A stretch of DNA of 64,000 nucleotides from Spirodela intermedia. Its lineage: Eukaryota; Streptophyta; Magnoliopsida; Alismatales; Araceae. The notes beneath the pieces are model-generated. The model was not told where the DNA came from, searched no databases, and saw only the letters and a list, made by a program, of their open reading frames with translations. Shown one piece after another: positions 23,931 through 36,174 of this stretch. Position numbers and translations under genes: made by a program. The stretch lies in assembly GCA_902729315.2 (NCBI GenBank), contig LR746276.1, positions 6,088,169 through 6,152,168 of the forward strand. The letters run 5' to 3'. Within the stretch, counting starts at the first letter, position 1; each line of letters begins with the position of its first letter.

Positions 23931-24410
23931 AAGGGCTTCCTTAAAGGCTTTCTTAAACGGCTTGCTTAAAGTGATTTCTTAAAAGGCTCTTAGAAATCAA
24001 CACATTTTGAAAATCATTAAAAATCAAGAAATATCATTTGTGTTGAATAAAATAATCTCCAACAGTTAAATTCTGATTTTAGCCATAATTATGATAGATT
24101 TAAAAGTACGTATTAAGATATAACCAAAGACTATTCAAAGTATAAACATGTTATAGAAGTATGCAAAGATCATATATTAAGTATATATTTTGTGTAATTA
24201 AGCTAGAGCATATTTTACATGATTTTTTATTTAATTTATGTCATTTAGTACGAATTAATACATCAAATATATTTATCAAGTGTTACTTATCACATAAAAA
24301 TGACAAATCATCATAACTCCCACACTCGTTGGCTTAGATTCTACAAAGGATGAGCATCAACTCAAAGTCACTAACAAGATGTAAGGAAGACATATGGACA
24401 GTAAGAGGGG
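23931..24410. other. AT-rich intergenic DNA
   Basis: No gene seen. 23,933-23,995 carries about four degenerate copies of a 15-16-bp unit containing CTTAAA and GGCTT. The rest is AT-rich flanking DNA up to the outer retrotransposon E1. Confidence 0.5.
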
Positions 24411-25724
24411 TGATGAATTCAAATTGAAGGTTAAATACATCGTCATAATGCAACTAAGTTCATGTAAATAATATTTATAAGACCTTACTCTTCTATTTAG
24501 TATAAGTAAAGGTCGATCCTCAAGGAGCATGGGTAATGAAAGTAGGAATTCTACTTATTTTATTTCTTATATTGAATATATATATATATATATAATTGTG
24601 GAGGGTGAAATTAAATGTAAAAAAGGTGAAAACAAGAGTTATGGAAAGCGTGACAAAGATGAGAATGGATCTAACACACTAGAGTGATAGAATAAATGAT
24701 AAAACTAGTTTGAATTAAAAGTTAATCTATCTATGGAGAGGATTACAAGGACGCCCTAAATTTGAATCTTGCACAAACCTTGTTGTACCTCAATCCTAAG
24801 CTGAGTGATGCTCGATCTATGATGATCTTGATGCGCTTCAAGTAATCTCTTCTTCACAATAATTTTGGGCACGAGAATGCTATTGATCAAGTCTTGATTT
24901 CTCTCCTATTTCTTTTGGCTAGGAATTGTTAGAAAGAGAGTCAAAAAGTGTCCTCTAAAAAGAAGGTGAGTGATATAGGACGGGGCAAGAACCCTTGTAC
25001 TTGATCAATGAAACTTGAGACCCAGGATGGGGCAGTAGGACTGATCTAATAAGAATGTCTAGACCCTAGACTCTAGGTCTGACCACGTAACCTAAGTACA
25101 GATAGGCGTACCAATATGTACTATCAACCCAAGACAACCTAGGGAAACACTTGACGATGGTAAAGTGAGGCCCTCTCGGTCGACGTCTGGATAGACGGCA
25201 GAACGGTCATCGTGAGGTAGCCTAGGGTTGCAGGTCACGAACGGTGACGAATTTGGCGTAGCATCGGAAGTCACGATCTGATAACCGTCATATCTTGTCT
25301 ACGTTCTCCTGATGACGGTAGAGACGAGCCGAGAAAACCCTTCGAGAGATAATTAAACTTAAGAGGAAGGGGTACGGAGCTAACTTTCAGGGCTGCGTAG
25401 CTCGGCGGGTCATGACGGAGCGGAGATTCGATGAAGGCAGAGACGTTCGGTGAAGAGCAATGCTCAGCGTCGATGGTCGGTCCTGGTCGAGAGTCGCGGA
25501 AGTCGTCGTCTTAGAGCGTGGCACAGTTGGCGTGGGCATGGGCGTGGGCGTGGGCCTGCAGGTGGGCCGAAGGGCATGCTAGCGGGCGTGGGCCTGCAGG
25601 TGGGCCGAAGGGAACGCTAGCGGGCGCGCGCGGCAAGCCGCGCGGCGTGTTCTAGGGCAAGCGGGCAGTGGCGCCGGGTGGGCGCGCGGGCCGCAGGAGC
25701 CGGCGCGCGGGGCGCGCGCGGCGG

Positions 25725-25880
25725 CAGCGCTTCGGCGGGAAGGCCGAGCGTCTGCGGCGCTTCGGCAGGAATGCCAAGCGTCAGCGTCGCTTCGGCGGGA
25801 ATGCCGAGCGTCGGCGTTCGGCGGGAAGGCCGAGCGTCAGCGGCGCTTCGGCAGGAATGCCGAGCGTCAGCGGCGCAGAG
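25725..25880. repeat. 30-bp minisatellite in the solo LTR, about 5 degenerate units
   Basis: Units of the type GGCGCTTCGGCGGGAAGGCC plus GAGCGTCAGC, with some units shortened. The same unit is expanded to about 12 copies at 41530-41895 and is present about once in the LTRs at 34323 and 43693. Confidence 0.8.
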
Positions 25881-26264
25881 GAAGGAGACGATCCGGCCGA
25901 CGATACCAGGGAGGGTTGAGCTCTCCTGGTCTAAGCGGCGCCGGAAACGGCGCGACGGCGGCGGGGCGTCGGGAAACTCCGGCGGGGTCTGTGAGGAGCT
26001 TGGACTGGTTCTGGCTCGTCGGCACGGCTGCAGGGTCTCTCCCGACGTCGGCGGCAGGTTGGCGTTCGTCGGCGAACGGCCAGCGACTGGGCGGAGCGGC
26101 GGAGGGCGGCCCCGGCGAGTTTGGGGTGGAGTTCCGAAGGAAGAGGCGGCAGTCGAACCAGGAGTCGAGAGACTCCGGCGGAGTGCTCGGCGACGGCTCG
26201 TAGGGAAGCGAAGCGAGCCCCTTTCATCACGACGGCGTGACGGGGTTCCAGCAGAGGCGACGGC

Positions 26265-26462
26265 GGCTGCAGCGGCAACCGCGACCGTTTCGTCCGGTGA
26301 CGGTGGCGAACTCCCCGGCGGCAATGAAGATGTCCGGCGGCGGCAGTGGTCTCAGGCGGCGGCGGCTGCAGCGGCAACCGCGACCGTTTCGTCCGGTGAC
26401 GGCGGCGAACTCCCGGGCGGCAATGAAGATGTCCGGCGGCGGCAGTGGTCTCAGGCGGCGGC
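26265..26462. repeat. 99-bp direct tandem duplication in the solo LTR
   Basis: Two adjacent near-identical 99-bp units, each beginning GGCTGCAGCGGCAACC. Because 99 is a multiple of three, a translated shadow ORF shows a 33-residue repeat. Only one unit is present in the LTR at 40821-43149. Confidence 0.85.
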
Positions 26463-27756
26463 GGGACTTCTCGGGCAGCAGGGTCACGAGGAACGAAGTC
26501 CTCGAAGGGGGTATCGACGGCCTTCCTCTTCCTCCTTCCCTCCTTATCCTAGATCACGGAGAAGGTACTCACAAAACGATAATCTCTATCAAAAATACGG
26601 AGCTCCTTGAGGGGGGTCCAACCTCCCCTTATATGGGGCCCACAAGTGGGCTAAGGGGAGGTGGGCCCACTTGAGGCCTTCAAGCCCATAAGCCACAAAA
26701 GGCTACAAGAGGGGCTTATTGGGCCTCTAAAAGAGAGACCCAATAAGCTCCCCTGAAAGGAGAAAGAGGAGGGCCCTCATATGGTGCTTAAGTGGGCCTC
26801 AAATGAAGACCCATATAAGCCCCAAAAGAGGCCCAAAAGGAAAGACACATAGGTGCCTCCCCCTTAGGGTTTTAATTGGGCCTCAAAAGAGAGACCCAAT
26901 AAAACCCTAAAGAAAGGGAGACACAAACAACAACACACACACATAGAATTGGGACTGCTAACACACAAACACAAGGCCCAACAAGTCAACGTGAAAATAC
27001 AAAGAAAGATAAGGGTGAGCTCGAGTTCATCGTCATTGCAGAAGTGGAATGTCGTCGTCCCAAAGGGCTAGGCCATGTAGTGAAAGCCAGGCTCCTTCGT
27101 CTTTGTGTGTCGATTGGGCTGAACTCGGACTGCCGGTGTCTCTTGAGCTGATGGAGACGGGTCCCGCTCGCCATCAGTGAGATACCTTAATCTTCTCGAG
27201 AGTTAGACCCCTCTAATGGACGGTTAAGATTAATAATTGACTATTTTGGTAGAGGGCTCAGATCATTGAATAAGGGTGGCGCTCTAATCTTTCTCTTAAT
27301 CTCATCTTAAAATGCCCTAAGATGGACGGCCTAGATCTTATTTCTTAATAGCCCTTTTAAGTCTAAATGGGCTAGGTCAAAGTGACACCGTCTCTTGGGC
27401 TCATAAATATATTAAGCCGATCATTTCTATAAGATTTGGGCTTTTCATTAGGCTGAAAGATTAGGCTTCTTTCATTACTTCTAACTCATAATAAGAGTTT
27501 ACCAAAGTCTTTGTAATCAAATAATTATTAAGAAAATGTGAGAAAATCATCACTTGACTTCATAAAAGTCAAGTGGGGTTAGTTTCATAATATAAATAAA
27601 ATAAATATAATAATATATATTAGGACTTAAATAATAAAATATTATGAATGTCATAAAGAGTTGGTAACACATGTATAATTGTATTATCTATCTATTAATT
27701 AGCATCTATATATAAGATATTAATACATAGATGTAACTACTAATTTATAATTATCA

Positions 27757-29524
27757 AATACCCCACACTTTACTCATTGCTAGTCTCTTAGAAATTTTCT
27801 TTAAGTTCTCCTCAGATTATTCTTTCACTTTTCAATCTTGAAATATGAAGACAAAAAGTGTTCAAAGTATTGATCACACCTCGGCATATGATCACAACTC
27901 ATGGAAGTCTAGATTCTATCATCTTGGTCAACTTTTTAAGAGTTTTTGGAAAGAGCCATGAGCATATCTCTAGGTATGATACTATAGACATAAAAAGATT
28001 CTCACCTTTCAATAATGTGTCTAATCTTAACTCTCTTTAAATGGATATCTCTCTCTCTCGTATATGGTGGCTACTTGGTGTTTAGGAATCCTCTTTAACC
28101 TTTATTCCTTTTAAGAAAATCAGTGCAAAGACATCTTCTCTTTGTGGTACAGAATGAAAGTAGATAAAAAGATGAGATACAAGAAAGGTAGATAAATAGA
28201 GACAATGGAGAGATAATACACTAATAAGGTAGGTCATGGGTTGAAGAGTATGGTTTAATGCAGTGACAATGATAAGTTACATAATCAATGGCTCTATTTG
28301 AGAACATGAAATAAGTAGACAAAAGAATTTCCCACTGATCTCTACTCTTTAATGAATTTTTCTTTCCTCTATTCTTTTCATTCTTTTTTTTTTTTTGATG
28401 AACAAAAATCTTAACTCAAATATATATAACTTAGAAGATGACAAAGGAATATTGAGAAAGATGAGTATGAAGAAAAATAAATGACACATGTAAAGAATAA
28501 GTGGTATTTGGGGTAACAATCTTCATGAGTAGGTAAGAAAAATGAGTGAAAAGAAGGTGACATAATTGTGGAAATCTAAAGGGTAAATTGGGGTCTTATA
28601 AAGGGATAAAATGGTATGGTTGGATAAGATATAGAGACTGAATAATATATAATGGATAGAAAATGTATGGATATCATTTTGTACCTAAGATTCAATGTCC
28701 TTCTACTATTCCCAAAAGAATTTTTTTGATCAATGAGAATCCATACACCAAGTAGGATTGGCTAACATATGGTAGGGGTCTAAATTTCCTATTAGTCAAT
28801 TCTCTTCAATTCACATCAATAGTATTTCAACCATTTGATTTCTCATATTCCTTTGATGCTCATTAGATATCCCACTCATAGGAGGTCATCTATGATATAA
28901 AAATCCTCATAGTTGATCTAGGTCCTATGGTTGTGTCATTCCGAGTTGATCCCAATCCACTATAATAGCCTAACTTGTATGCCCTAAATTCCAAGATTTC
29001 TAAGTAAATGGGGTTGATAACCCTTGAAAATATTTTTATGAGTAAATACCCTCCACTTAGTAGAAAAAATAATATGCATCAGTCACATGTAAAATTAAAA
29101 ACCTTTCTCTCAGCAACTCAAGATCATGGAGATTTCGAGGCCTTCCTACATAGAAAAGAAAACACAAACACAAAAAAAAGCACACATGAAAGAAAAATAC
29201 TAAAATAAAAATTAAAAAGAGAGTAACTACTAGACTTGTGCAGTGGAGTTAAGAAAATCATTAATTTCATAGAATGACTTATTAAAATTGATTGAGATTG
29301 ATGGAGTAAGTGAATCATTTTCTACATAAGGTTTCATTCTTTGTCCATTCACTTTTATTTGTTGCCTTGTTTTTAGATCCTCAATTAATACAGCACTACA
29401 TTCAAAGACTTTAATAATAATAAATGGACCATCCCATCTAGATTTTAACTTACTAGAAAAGAGCTTGAATCTCGAATTATAAAATTATAGTTTCTTGATT
29501 TTCTTTGAATTCTCTTCTTCTTAA
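27757..29524 (-). other. E1 non-coding tail between integrase and 3' LTR
   Basis: About 1.7 kb of AT-rich DNA with only short, low-complexity ORFs. Athila/Tat elements often carry a long spacer, sometimes with an extra ORF, between integrase and the 3' LTR; no recognisable extra gene is left here. Confidence 0.6.
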
Positions 29525-32500
29525 TTATTTGTCATGAAATACTTTTATTTTAGCTGTATAAATCTTAGAATTCTCATATGCCTCATTTTGAATCTCATTT
29601 AATTCATGTAATTCAAGTAATCGTTTCTTTCCAACATCATCAAGAGATAAATTTAATTTTTTAATTACCCAATATGCTCTATGCTTTAGCTCTATGAGAA
29701 GATAACATGCTTTACCAAAAATTAATCTATATGGTGACATGCCTAAAGGAGTTTTATATACTGTCTTATATGCTCATAGAACATCATATAATCTTCTAGA
29801 CCAATCTTTTCCATCAAGCCTACAAACTTTTTACAGAATTTTTTTAATCTCTCTATTACATCTACTTGTCCATTGGCTTGTGGGTGATAAGGTGTAGTTA
29901 TCTTATGATGAACTCTATATCTTTTCAATAGGGTCTTAAATTGATAATTATTAAAATGTGATCCTCCATCACTAATGATGGTTCTAGGACATCCAAACCT
30001 TAAGAAAATATGCTGTTCTATAAATTTAACTACCGCATTTTCATCATTAGTTCTAGTGGGAATTACTTCTACTCAATGAGACACATAATCTACTGCCATC
30101 AAAATATATTCATATCTCTCTGAATTTGAGAAAGGCCGCATGAAATCAATTCCACATAAATCAAATATATTTACTTCTAAAATTAGCTTAAGGGACATAT
30201 GATCTTTCTTACTCAAATTAATGGTTGCTTGACATCTTAAACACCTTAAACAAAAATCATAAGAATCTCTAAATAAAGTTGGCCAATAAAACCTGCATTG
30301 TAAGACTTTTAAAATTGTAATTTTAGAAGAATAATGACCTCCACATGGTGATGAATGACAAAACTCTAATTTTTTTTCTTGTTCTTCCTTTGTCACACAT
30401 CTCCTCAAATCTGATCAACTCCTAAATAAAATAATTCAGGTTCTTCCCACCAATAATGTGATAATATTTTGAAGAATTTTTTCCTCTCATTATAGTCCTA
30501 ATTTAAAGACAACATTCTTATAGCAAGATAATTCACTATATGTGCATACCAAGGAATTTTCCTAGCTTGAACTCTTAAAATATATTCATCGAGAAAGAAA
30601 TCACTAATGGGCTGTGAGTCCTCTACAATCATCCTTGATAAATGATCAGCCACTACAATTTCACTTCCCTTCCTATCCCTAATCTCAATATCAAATTTTC
30701 GTAACAAAAGTATCCACCTAATAAGCCTAAGTTTAGCCTCTTTCTTTCTAAGTAAAATTTTTAAAGCTGTATGATAAGAAAAAATAACAATCTTACTACC
30801 TAATAAGTAAGACCTAAACTTTTATAAAGTAAAAACAAGGACTAGTAATTCTTTTTCAGTAGTTGAATAATTTTCTTGAGCATCCACCAAGGTCTTCCTA
30901 GCATAATAGATGGCCACCAACTTCTTATCGATTCTTTGGCCTAGGATTGCTCTCACTGCAAAATTCGATGTATCACACATTAGCTCAAAGGATAAGCTCT
31001 AATTAGGGGCCTATAAAATAGGAGCTTGAATGAGTGCATCTTTAATTTGATTAAAAACAATCCTAGCATCACCATCAATAATAAAATCGACATCTTTGGA
31101 CAAGAGATTAGTTAAGGGTTTAGAAATCTTTGTAAATTTTTTAATGAATTTCTTATAGAAGTTTGCAAGGCCAAGGAACCCTCTAAGCTGTTTTAAATTG
31201 CTGGGAAAAGGTAGGTGCTTGATCACTTCGATTTTGGCCTTGTCTACCTCCAGCCCATGCTTGCTAACTCGATGTCCTAACACTATTCCTTCCTGCATTA
31301 TGAAATGAGATTTTTCCTAACTTAATACAAAATTATTTTGGATACATATTTGTAGAACCTGCGTTAGATTAAATAAACACATATCAAATGATGTACTAAA
31401 AATTGAAAAATTATTTATGAAAATTTCTTATCCATCGCCTACTAATTCAGTAAACATGGCATTCATACATCTTTGAAACATAGCATAAGCATTACAAAGA
31501 CTAAATGGCATTCGTTTAAAAGCAAATGTTCTTATTGGACATGTAAAAGTAGTCTTCTCTTGATCATCCGCATGGATATTAATTTGATTATACCCTGAAT
31601 AACTATTAAGAAAATAGAAATAATTTTGGTCGGCTAATTTTTCTAAAATCTGATTGGTAAAAGGCAAGGGATAATGATCTTTTTTAGTTACTAGATTTAG
31701 TTTCCTATAGTCTATACATACTCTCCAGCTGGTGGCTAATCTAGTTTGCACTTCTTCTCCTTTATCATTTTTTTCATTGTTATGCCGGTGTTCTTTGATA
31801 CCATGTGGCTTGGACTTACCCAAGAACTATCTGAGATTGCATAAATCACATCCACTTTAAGCCATTTCAATATTTCTTTCTTTAACACTTCTAGCATATG
31901 AGGATTTAAGTACCTTTAATTTTCTCTTGATGGCTTAGAGCCTTCTTTTATAAATATCCTATGCTCACACATCTTAGGAGGTACCCATTTTATATCATCA
32001 AATGACCATTCTATTGTTGCCCTATTTTCTTTCAATACATGCATGAGTTTTTCCTCTTATTCAAATGTAAGGCTTGATGATATAATAACATGTAAGGTAT
32101 TTTTAGGGCCTAAAAATACATATTTTAATAGAGAGGGTAAAGGTTTTAGGTCTGAATTTAGGGCAGCAAAGGGTTCTAGAGGTTTCAATAGTTCATTTTT
32201 TTGTTCTACTCTACAAATTTCGAAATAATTTTCTCCTGGCTCATCATCTTCATCAAAGACATCACAAATGCCAACTTCTTCATGGCTAACACTAGGATAT
32301 TTCATTAATCTCAAAATATTTAGTTTGACCTTTTCCTCTCCTACCCTTAATACTACTATCCCTTTTTTCAATCCGTTATGGCTTTGACAGTGGCTAAAAA
32401 AGGTCTCCCTAAAATTATTGGTGCTCTACTCCAATTATCAGGTATTTTCATATTAGCCAAATAAAATCAACAAGAAATGTACAATGTTTTACCTTAATTA

Positions 32501-32970
32501 TTACATCTTCCAACACACCATATGGTTGCTTAATAGATCCATCTGCAAGTTGTAATTCTAAGAGGACTGGTTCTAGATTTTCAAATTTAAATTTATCATA
32601 TAAAACTTTTGGTATGAGATTGACACTAACACCAGAATCTAATAAAGATCTAGAAAAATGCATTCCTCCAATGTCAAAAGTAATTAAGGGTACACTTGAA
32701 TCTTTTTTTTCTTCTAGAATTTGGTTTAATATGATAGAACTAACACTTTCAGACAATTTGACTCTCTTGGGTTTCCTATTGGGAGTACAAAGTTTCTTAA
32801 TATATTTTGAGAATGAAGGAATATGTTTGATTGCTTCTTCTAAGAGAATGGTTATTGTGGTCTCTTTAAAGGTCTCAAAGAGTTTACTATTTTGGATGGG
32901 AGGTTTGGTAGATTTTAAAGCTTCTTAGAAAAGAATAAGTAGCTGATATTTTTCTAAAGTTGGTTCTCTT
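29525..32970 (-). pseudogene. E1 pol remnant: protease, RT, RNase H, integrase
   Basis: Reading down the minus strand: aspartic protease at 32756-32448 (SLLDSGVSVNLIP), spacer at 32371-32057, RT at 31823-31300 (RVCIDYRKLN, YSGYNQI), RNase H tail at 30707-30498 (FDIEIRDRKGSEIVVADHLS) and integrase at 30408-29525. The integrase has a zinc-binding region (GGHYSS ... CLRC), a catalytic-core Asp in GIDFM, a second in ISDGGSHF, and YHPQANGQVDV, where the usual third acidic Glu appears as Asp. Frames are broken by several stops and frameshifts. The RT box that should hold two aspartates reads FINN at about 31415. Together these show a long-dead polyprotein. Confidence 0.85.
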
Positions 32971-33892
32971 TCTTTCTACTCTACTTTTTCCTCTTCTTTC
33001 TCTAAGGTTTTCTCTTGCTCTCTGATAAGTCTTCATTATCATGAGTTAATAATTAGTAAATAATATAGTTTTGGCCTTAACTCATGATAAATAGACTTAT
33101 ATTTGTGTTAAAGTGTGAAAAATAGTTTTCAGTTGATTAACATGAATTATTAGCTAATTATGTGATTTTATAGAAATTTATATGATTTTTATAGTCTTAC
33201 TTTGAGATAAATGAAGAAAAAGAAATAAAAATAAAAATATAGCAAAATGGGGGACACTTGCCAGCCAGTCAGGCCCGCAAGCGACTTAGAAGCGCAGTCG
33301 AGGAGGAGCCATGAGTAGGGGCTCGAGCGACTAGGACCAATGGCGGCTCATGTGTGCCACTCCCCTTCCACGTCATCGGTGACAAGCCAACTGTGGGACA
33401 AGGACTAGTCATACACGCGGGAGAAAGTGACTTACTTGTAAATATAATATTACTATATATTTACCTGAAACTTCGACGCACAAGGGATGTGAGACTAAAC
33501 TTGTGTCACACCTTCCCTAGAAAGGTTTCAAAGATTTTAATACCTATAATACCCCTTATTTATAATAATGATATACCATGATGACATCATTTGATAAAGG
33601 TATTGGAGTACTTATGTCAATCTCTCTCATGTAGGTAGGCAACCGGCATAGATTTGAATCCTTCTAGAGCCAAAACTCATATTTTTTATCTGATTATTGT
33701 GACTTTCTTATAGATTGTTGGTGAAGGATTAAGCCACTAGAATTGCTGGATCATTGACGAAAATCTTGTCAATGCAATTTGCAGAATATTATTACTAAAA
33801 TTGCTGAATGATTTGCGATAAAAGGATCACAAATCTATCAAGTAAAGCATCTCTGATTGATCAACAAATAAGCCGTCATCAAGAAGAGGATT

Positions 33893-34149
33893 GATGGCGA
33901 GCAGGACCCATCTCCATCAGCTCATGAGACACTGGCAGTCCGAGTTCAGCCCAATCAATATGCGAAGACGAAGGAGCCTGGCTTTCACTACACGGCCTAG
34001 CCCTTCGGGGTGACGACATTCCACCTCCGTGACGACGACGAACTCTTATCTTTCTTTGTATTTTCACATTGACTTGTTGGGCCTTGCGTTTGTGTGTTAG
34101 CAGGCCCAATTCTATGTGTGTGTTGTTATTTGTGTCTCCCTTTCTTTAG
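33893..34149 (+). repeat. First 257 bp of the E2 5' LTR, broken off
   Basis: It starts TGATGGCGAGC like the other E2 LTRs and matches them up to CTCCCTTTCTTTAG, where similarity stops and an E1-derived tract begins. It marks the true left end of the inserted E2 element. Confidence 0.85.
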
Positions 34150-34322
34150 ATCATTAAATAAGATCTAGGCCGTCCATCTTAGGGCATTTTAAGATGAGAT
34201 TAAGAGAAAGATTAGAGCGCCACCCTTATTCAATGATCTGAGCCCTCTACCAAAATAGTCAATTATTAATCTTAACCGTCCATTAGAGGGGTCTAACTCT
34301 CGAGAAGATTAAAGTATCTCAC
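34150..34322 (-). repeat. Foreign 173-bp tract of E1 LTR sequence inside the E2 5' LTR
   Basis: The reverse complement matches 27177-27350 almost base for base, including the target-site duplication (CTCAC at 34318-34322, GTGAG at 27177-27181). It is clearly closer to that left E1 LTR than to the right E1 LTR at 50.8 kb. The tract is followed at once by a complete E2 LTR. Confidence 0.85.
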
Positions 34323-36043
34323 TGATGGCGAGCGGGACCCGTCTCCATCAGCTCAAGAGACACCGGCAGTCCGAGTTCAGCCCAATCGACACGCAAAGAC
34401 GAAGGAGCCTGGCTTTCACTACATGGCCTAGCCCTTCGGGACGACGACATTCCACTTCCGCAACGACGATGAACTCGAGCTCACCCTTATCTTTCTTTGT
34501 ATTTTCACGTTGACTTGTTGGGCCTTGTGTTTGTGTGTTAGTAGTCCCAATTCTATGTGTGTGTGTTGTTGTTTGTGTCTCCCTTTCTTTAGGGTTTTAT
34601 TGGGTCTCTCTTTTGAGGCCCAATTAAAACCCTAAGGGGGAGGCACCTATGTGTCTTTCCTTTTGGGCCTCTTTTGGGGCTTATATGGGTCTTCATTTGA
34701 GGCCCACTTAAGCACCATATGAGGGCCCTCCTCTTTCTCCTTTTAGGGGAGCTTATTGGGTCTCTCTTTTAGAGGCCCAATAAGCCCCTTTTGTTACCTT
34801 TTTGTGGCTTATGGGTTTGAGGGCCTCAAGTGGGCCCACCTCCCCTTAGCCCACTTGTGGGACCTATATAAGGGGAGGTAAGACCCCCCCTCAAGAAGGC
34901 GCACCAAATTTTGTGAGAGATTATCGTTTGTGAGTTACCTTCTTTGTGACCTAGGATAGGGAGGGAAGGAGGGAGAGGAAGGCTGTCAATACCCTTTGAA
35001 GACTTCGTTCATCGTGACGCTGCTGTCTGAGAAGTCTTGTCACCGCCTGAGACCAACTGCCACCGCCGGACATCTTCATTGCCACCCGTGAGATCGCCGC
35101 CGTCACCAGATGAAATGGTCGCGATTGCCACTGTAACTGCCGCCACCTCTACTGGAACCTCGTCATGCTGTCGTGACGAAAGGGGCTTGCTTCGCCTCCC
35201 TACGAGCTGTTGCTGAGCACTTTGTCAGAGTCTATTGACTCCTAGTTTGACTGCCCCCACTTCCTTTGGAACTCCACCATAAACTCGCCGGAGCTGCCCT
35301 CCGCCGCTCCGCCCAGTCATTGGCCGTTCGCCGACGAATGCCTACCTGCCGCCGATGTTGGGAGTGACCCTGCAGCCATGTCGACGAGCCAGATCCAGTC
35401 CAAGCTCCGCACAGGCCCCCGTCGGAGTTTCCTGACGATCCACCACCATCGCGCCGTTTCCGACGCCACCTAGACCATGAGGGCTCAAGCCTTCCTCTGC
35501 TCCACTTCCCAGCGCCGCTAGAGAAGGCTGATCCTTCCGGTGACGGTTGGGCTTCTGCCCAACCACCGACGCTCGGCATTCCCACCGAAGCGCCGCCGCC
35601 ACGTGCGCCCCACGCGCCAGCTCTTGCAGCCCGCGCACCCACCCAACGCTGCCGCTCGCGTGCCTACCCCATCCACCCGGACGTCTCTACTTACGTTGAG
35701 TCTCCACTCTGTCACGACCTACCAAGCTACGTAGCCCCAAAGGTTAGCTCCGTACCCCCTTCTTAGACATGATAGGACGGGTTATAGGATCATGACGACT
35801 GACGTTGCGTTTTGTTGTTTGTCTGGGAGTAGACCTAGAGGGTCTCACACTTACCATTGTCGAGTTTTTCCCTGAATTGTCCTGGGTTGATAGTGTATAT
35901 TGGTACGCCTGCCTGTACTTAGGTTAGGTGGTCAGAACTAGAGTCTAGGGTCCATACATTCTTATCGGATAGGTTCGACTACCCCATCCCGGGTCTTAAG
36001 TTTCATTGATCAGGTACAAGGGTTCTCATCCTGTTCGGCATCA
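34323..36043 (+). repeat. E2 5' LTR (complete copy)
   Basis: 1721 bp from TGATGGCGAGCGGG to TTCGGCATCA. It shares with the solo LTR at 24971-27176 the variant AGTCCCAATTC where other E2 LTRs have GGCCC or GGCCT, pointing to a common source. Confidence 0.9.
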
Positions 36044-36046
36044 AAT

Positions 36047-36060
36047 TGGAATCAGAGCCA
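36047..36060 (+). other. E2 primer-binding site (initiator Met tRNA type)
   Basis: TGGAATCAGAGCCA lies three bases after the LTR and differs by one base from the usual TGGTATCAGAGCCA, complementary to the 3' end of plant initiator-Met tRNA. Confidence 0.8.
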
Positions 36061-36174
36061 GGTTAGGTTATCACCTAACCTCAGTCCCCTGAGGACGCTC
36101 ACCGAGCTTCCATACCACTAGTAGACCATTCATATAGGATTGCATTGGCATTTAGGCACCTATAAGACCCAGCC

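Larger units (their letters stand above)
24971..27176 (-). mobile_element. Solo LTR of family E2 inside the E1 3' LTR
   Basis: 2206 bp start TGATATAGG and end CGCCATCA, flanked by a perfect 5-bp target-site duplication GTGAG (24966-24970 and 27177-27181). On the minus strand the sequence matches the LTRs at 34323, 40821 and 43693. No primer site, polypurine tract or coding region is attached, so it is a solo LTR left by LTR-LTR recombination. It contains several 30-bp repeat units at about 25725-25880 and a 99-bp tandem duplication at about 26265-26462. Long ORFs across it, up to 310 codons, come from GC-rich repeats. Confidence 0.9.
24411..27756 (-). repeat. E1 3' LTR (interrupted by a solo LTR)
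   Basis: It matches the LTR at 50261-51385 in two pieces, 24411-24970 and 27182-27756, starting TGATGAA and ending TTATCA. 24971-27181 is inserted DNA plus one duplicated target copy. A purine-rich stretch (minus strand, about 27757-27772) just inside is the likely polypurine tract. Confidence 0.85.

Noticed and set aside
25678-26610. 310-codon ORF with a 33-residue repeat
   Set aside because: It lies wholly inside an E2 solo LTR and results from GC-rich tandem repeats; opposite-strand frames are equally open.
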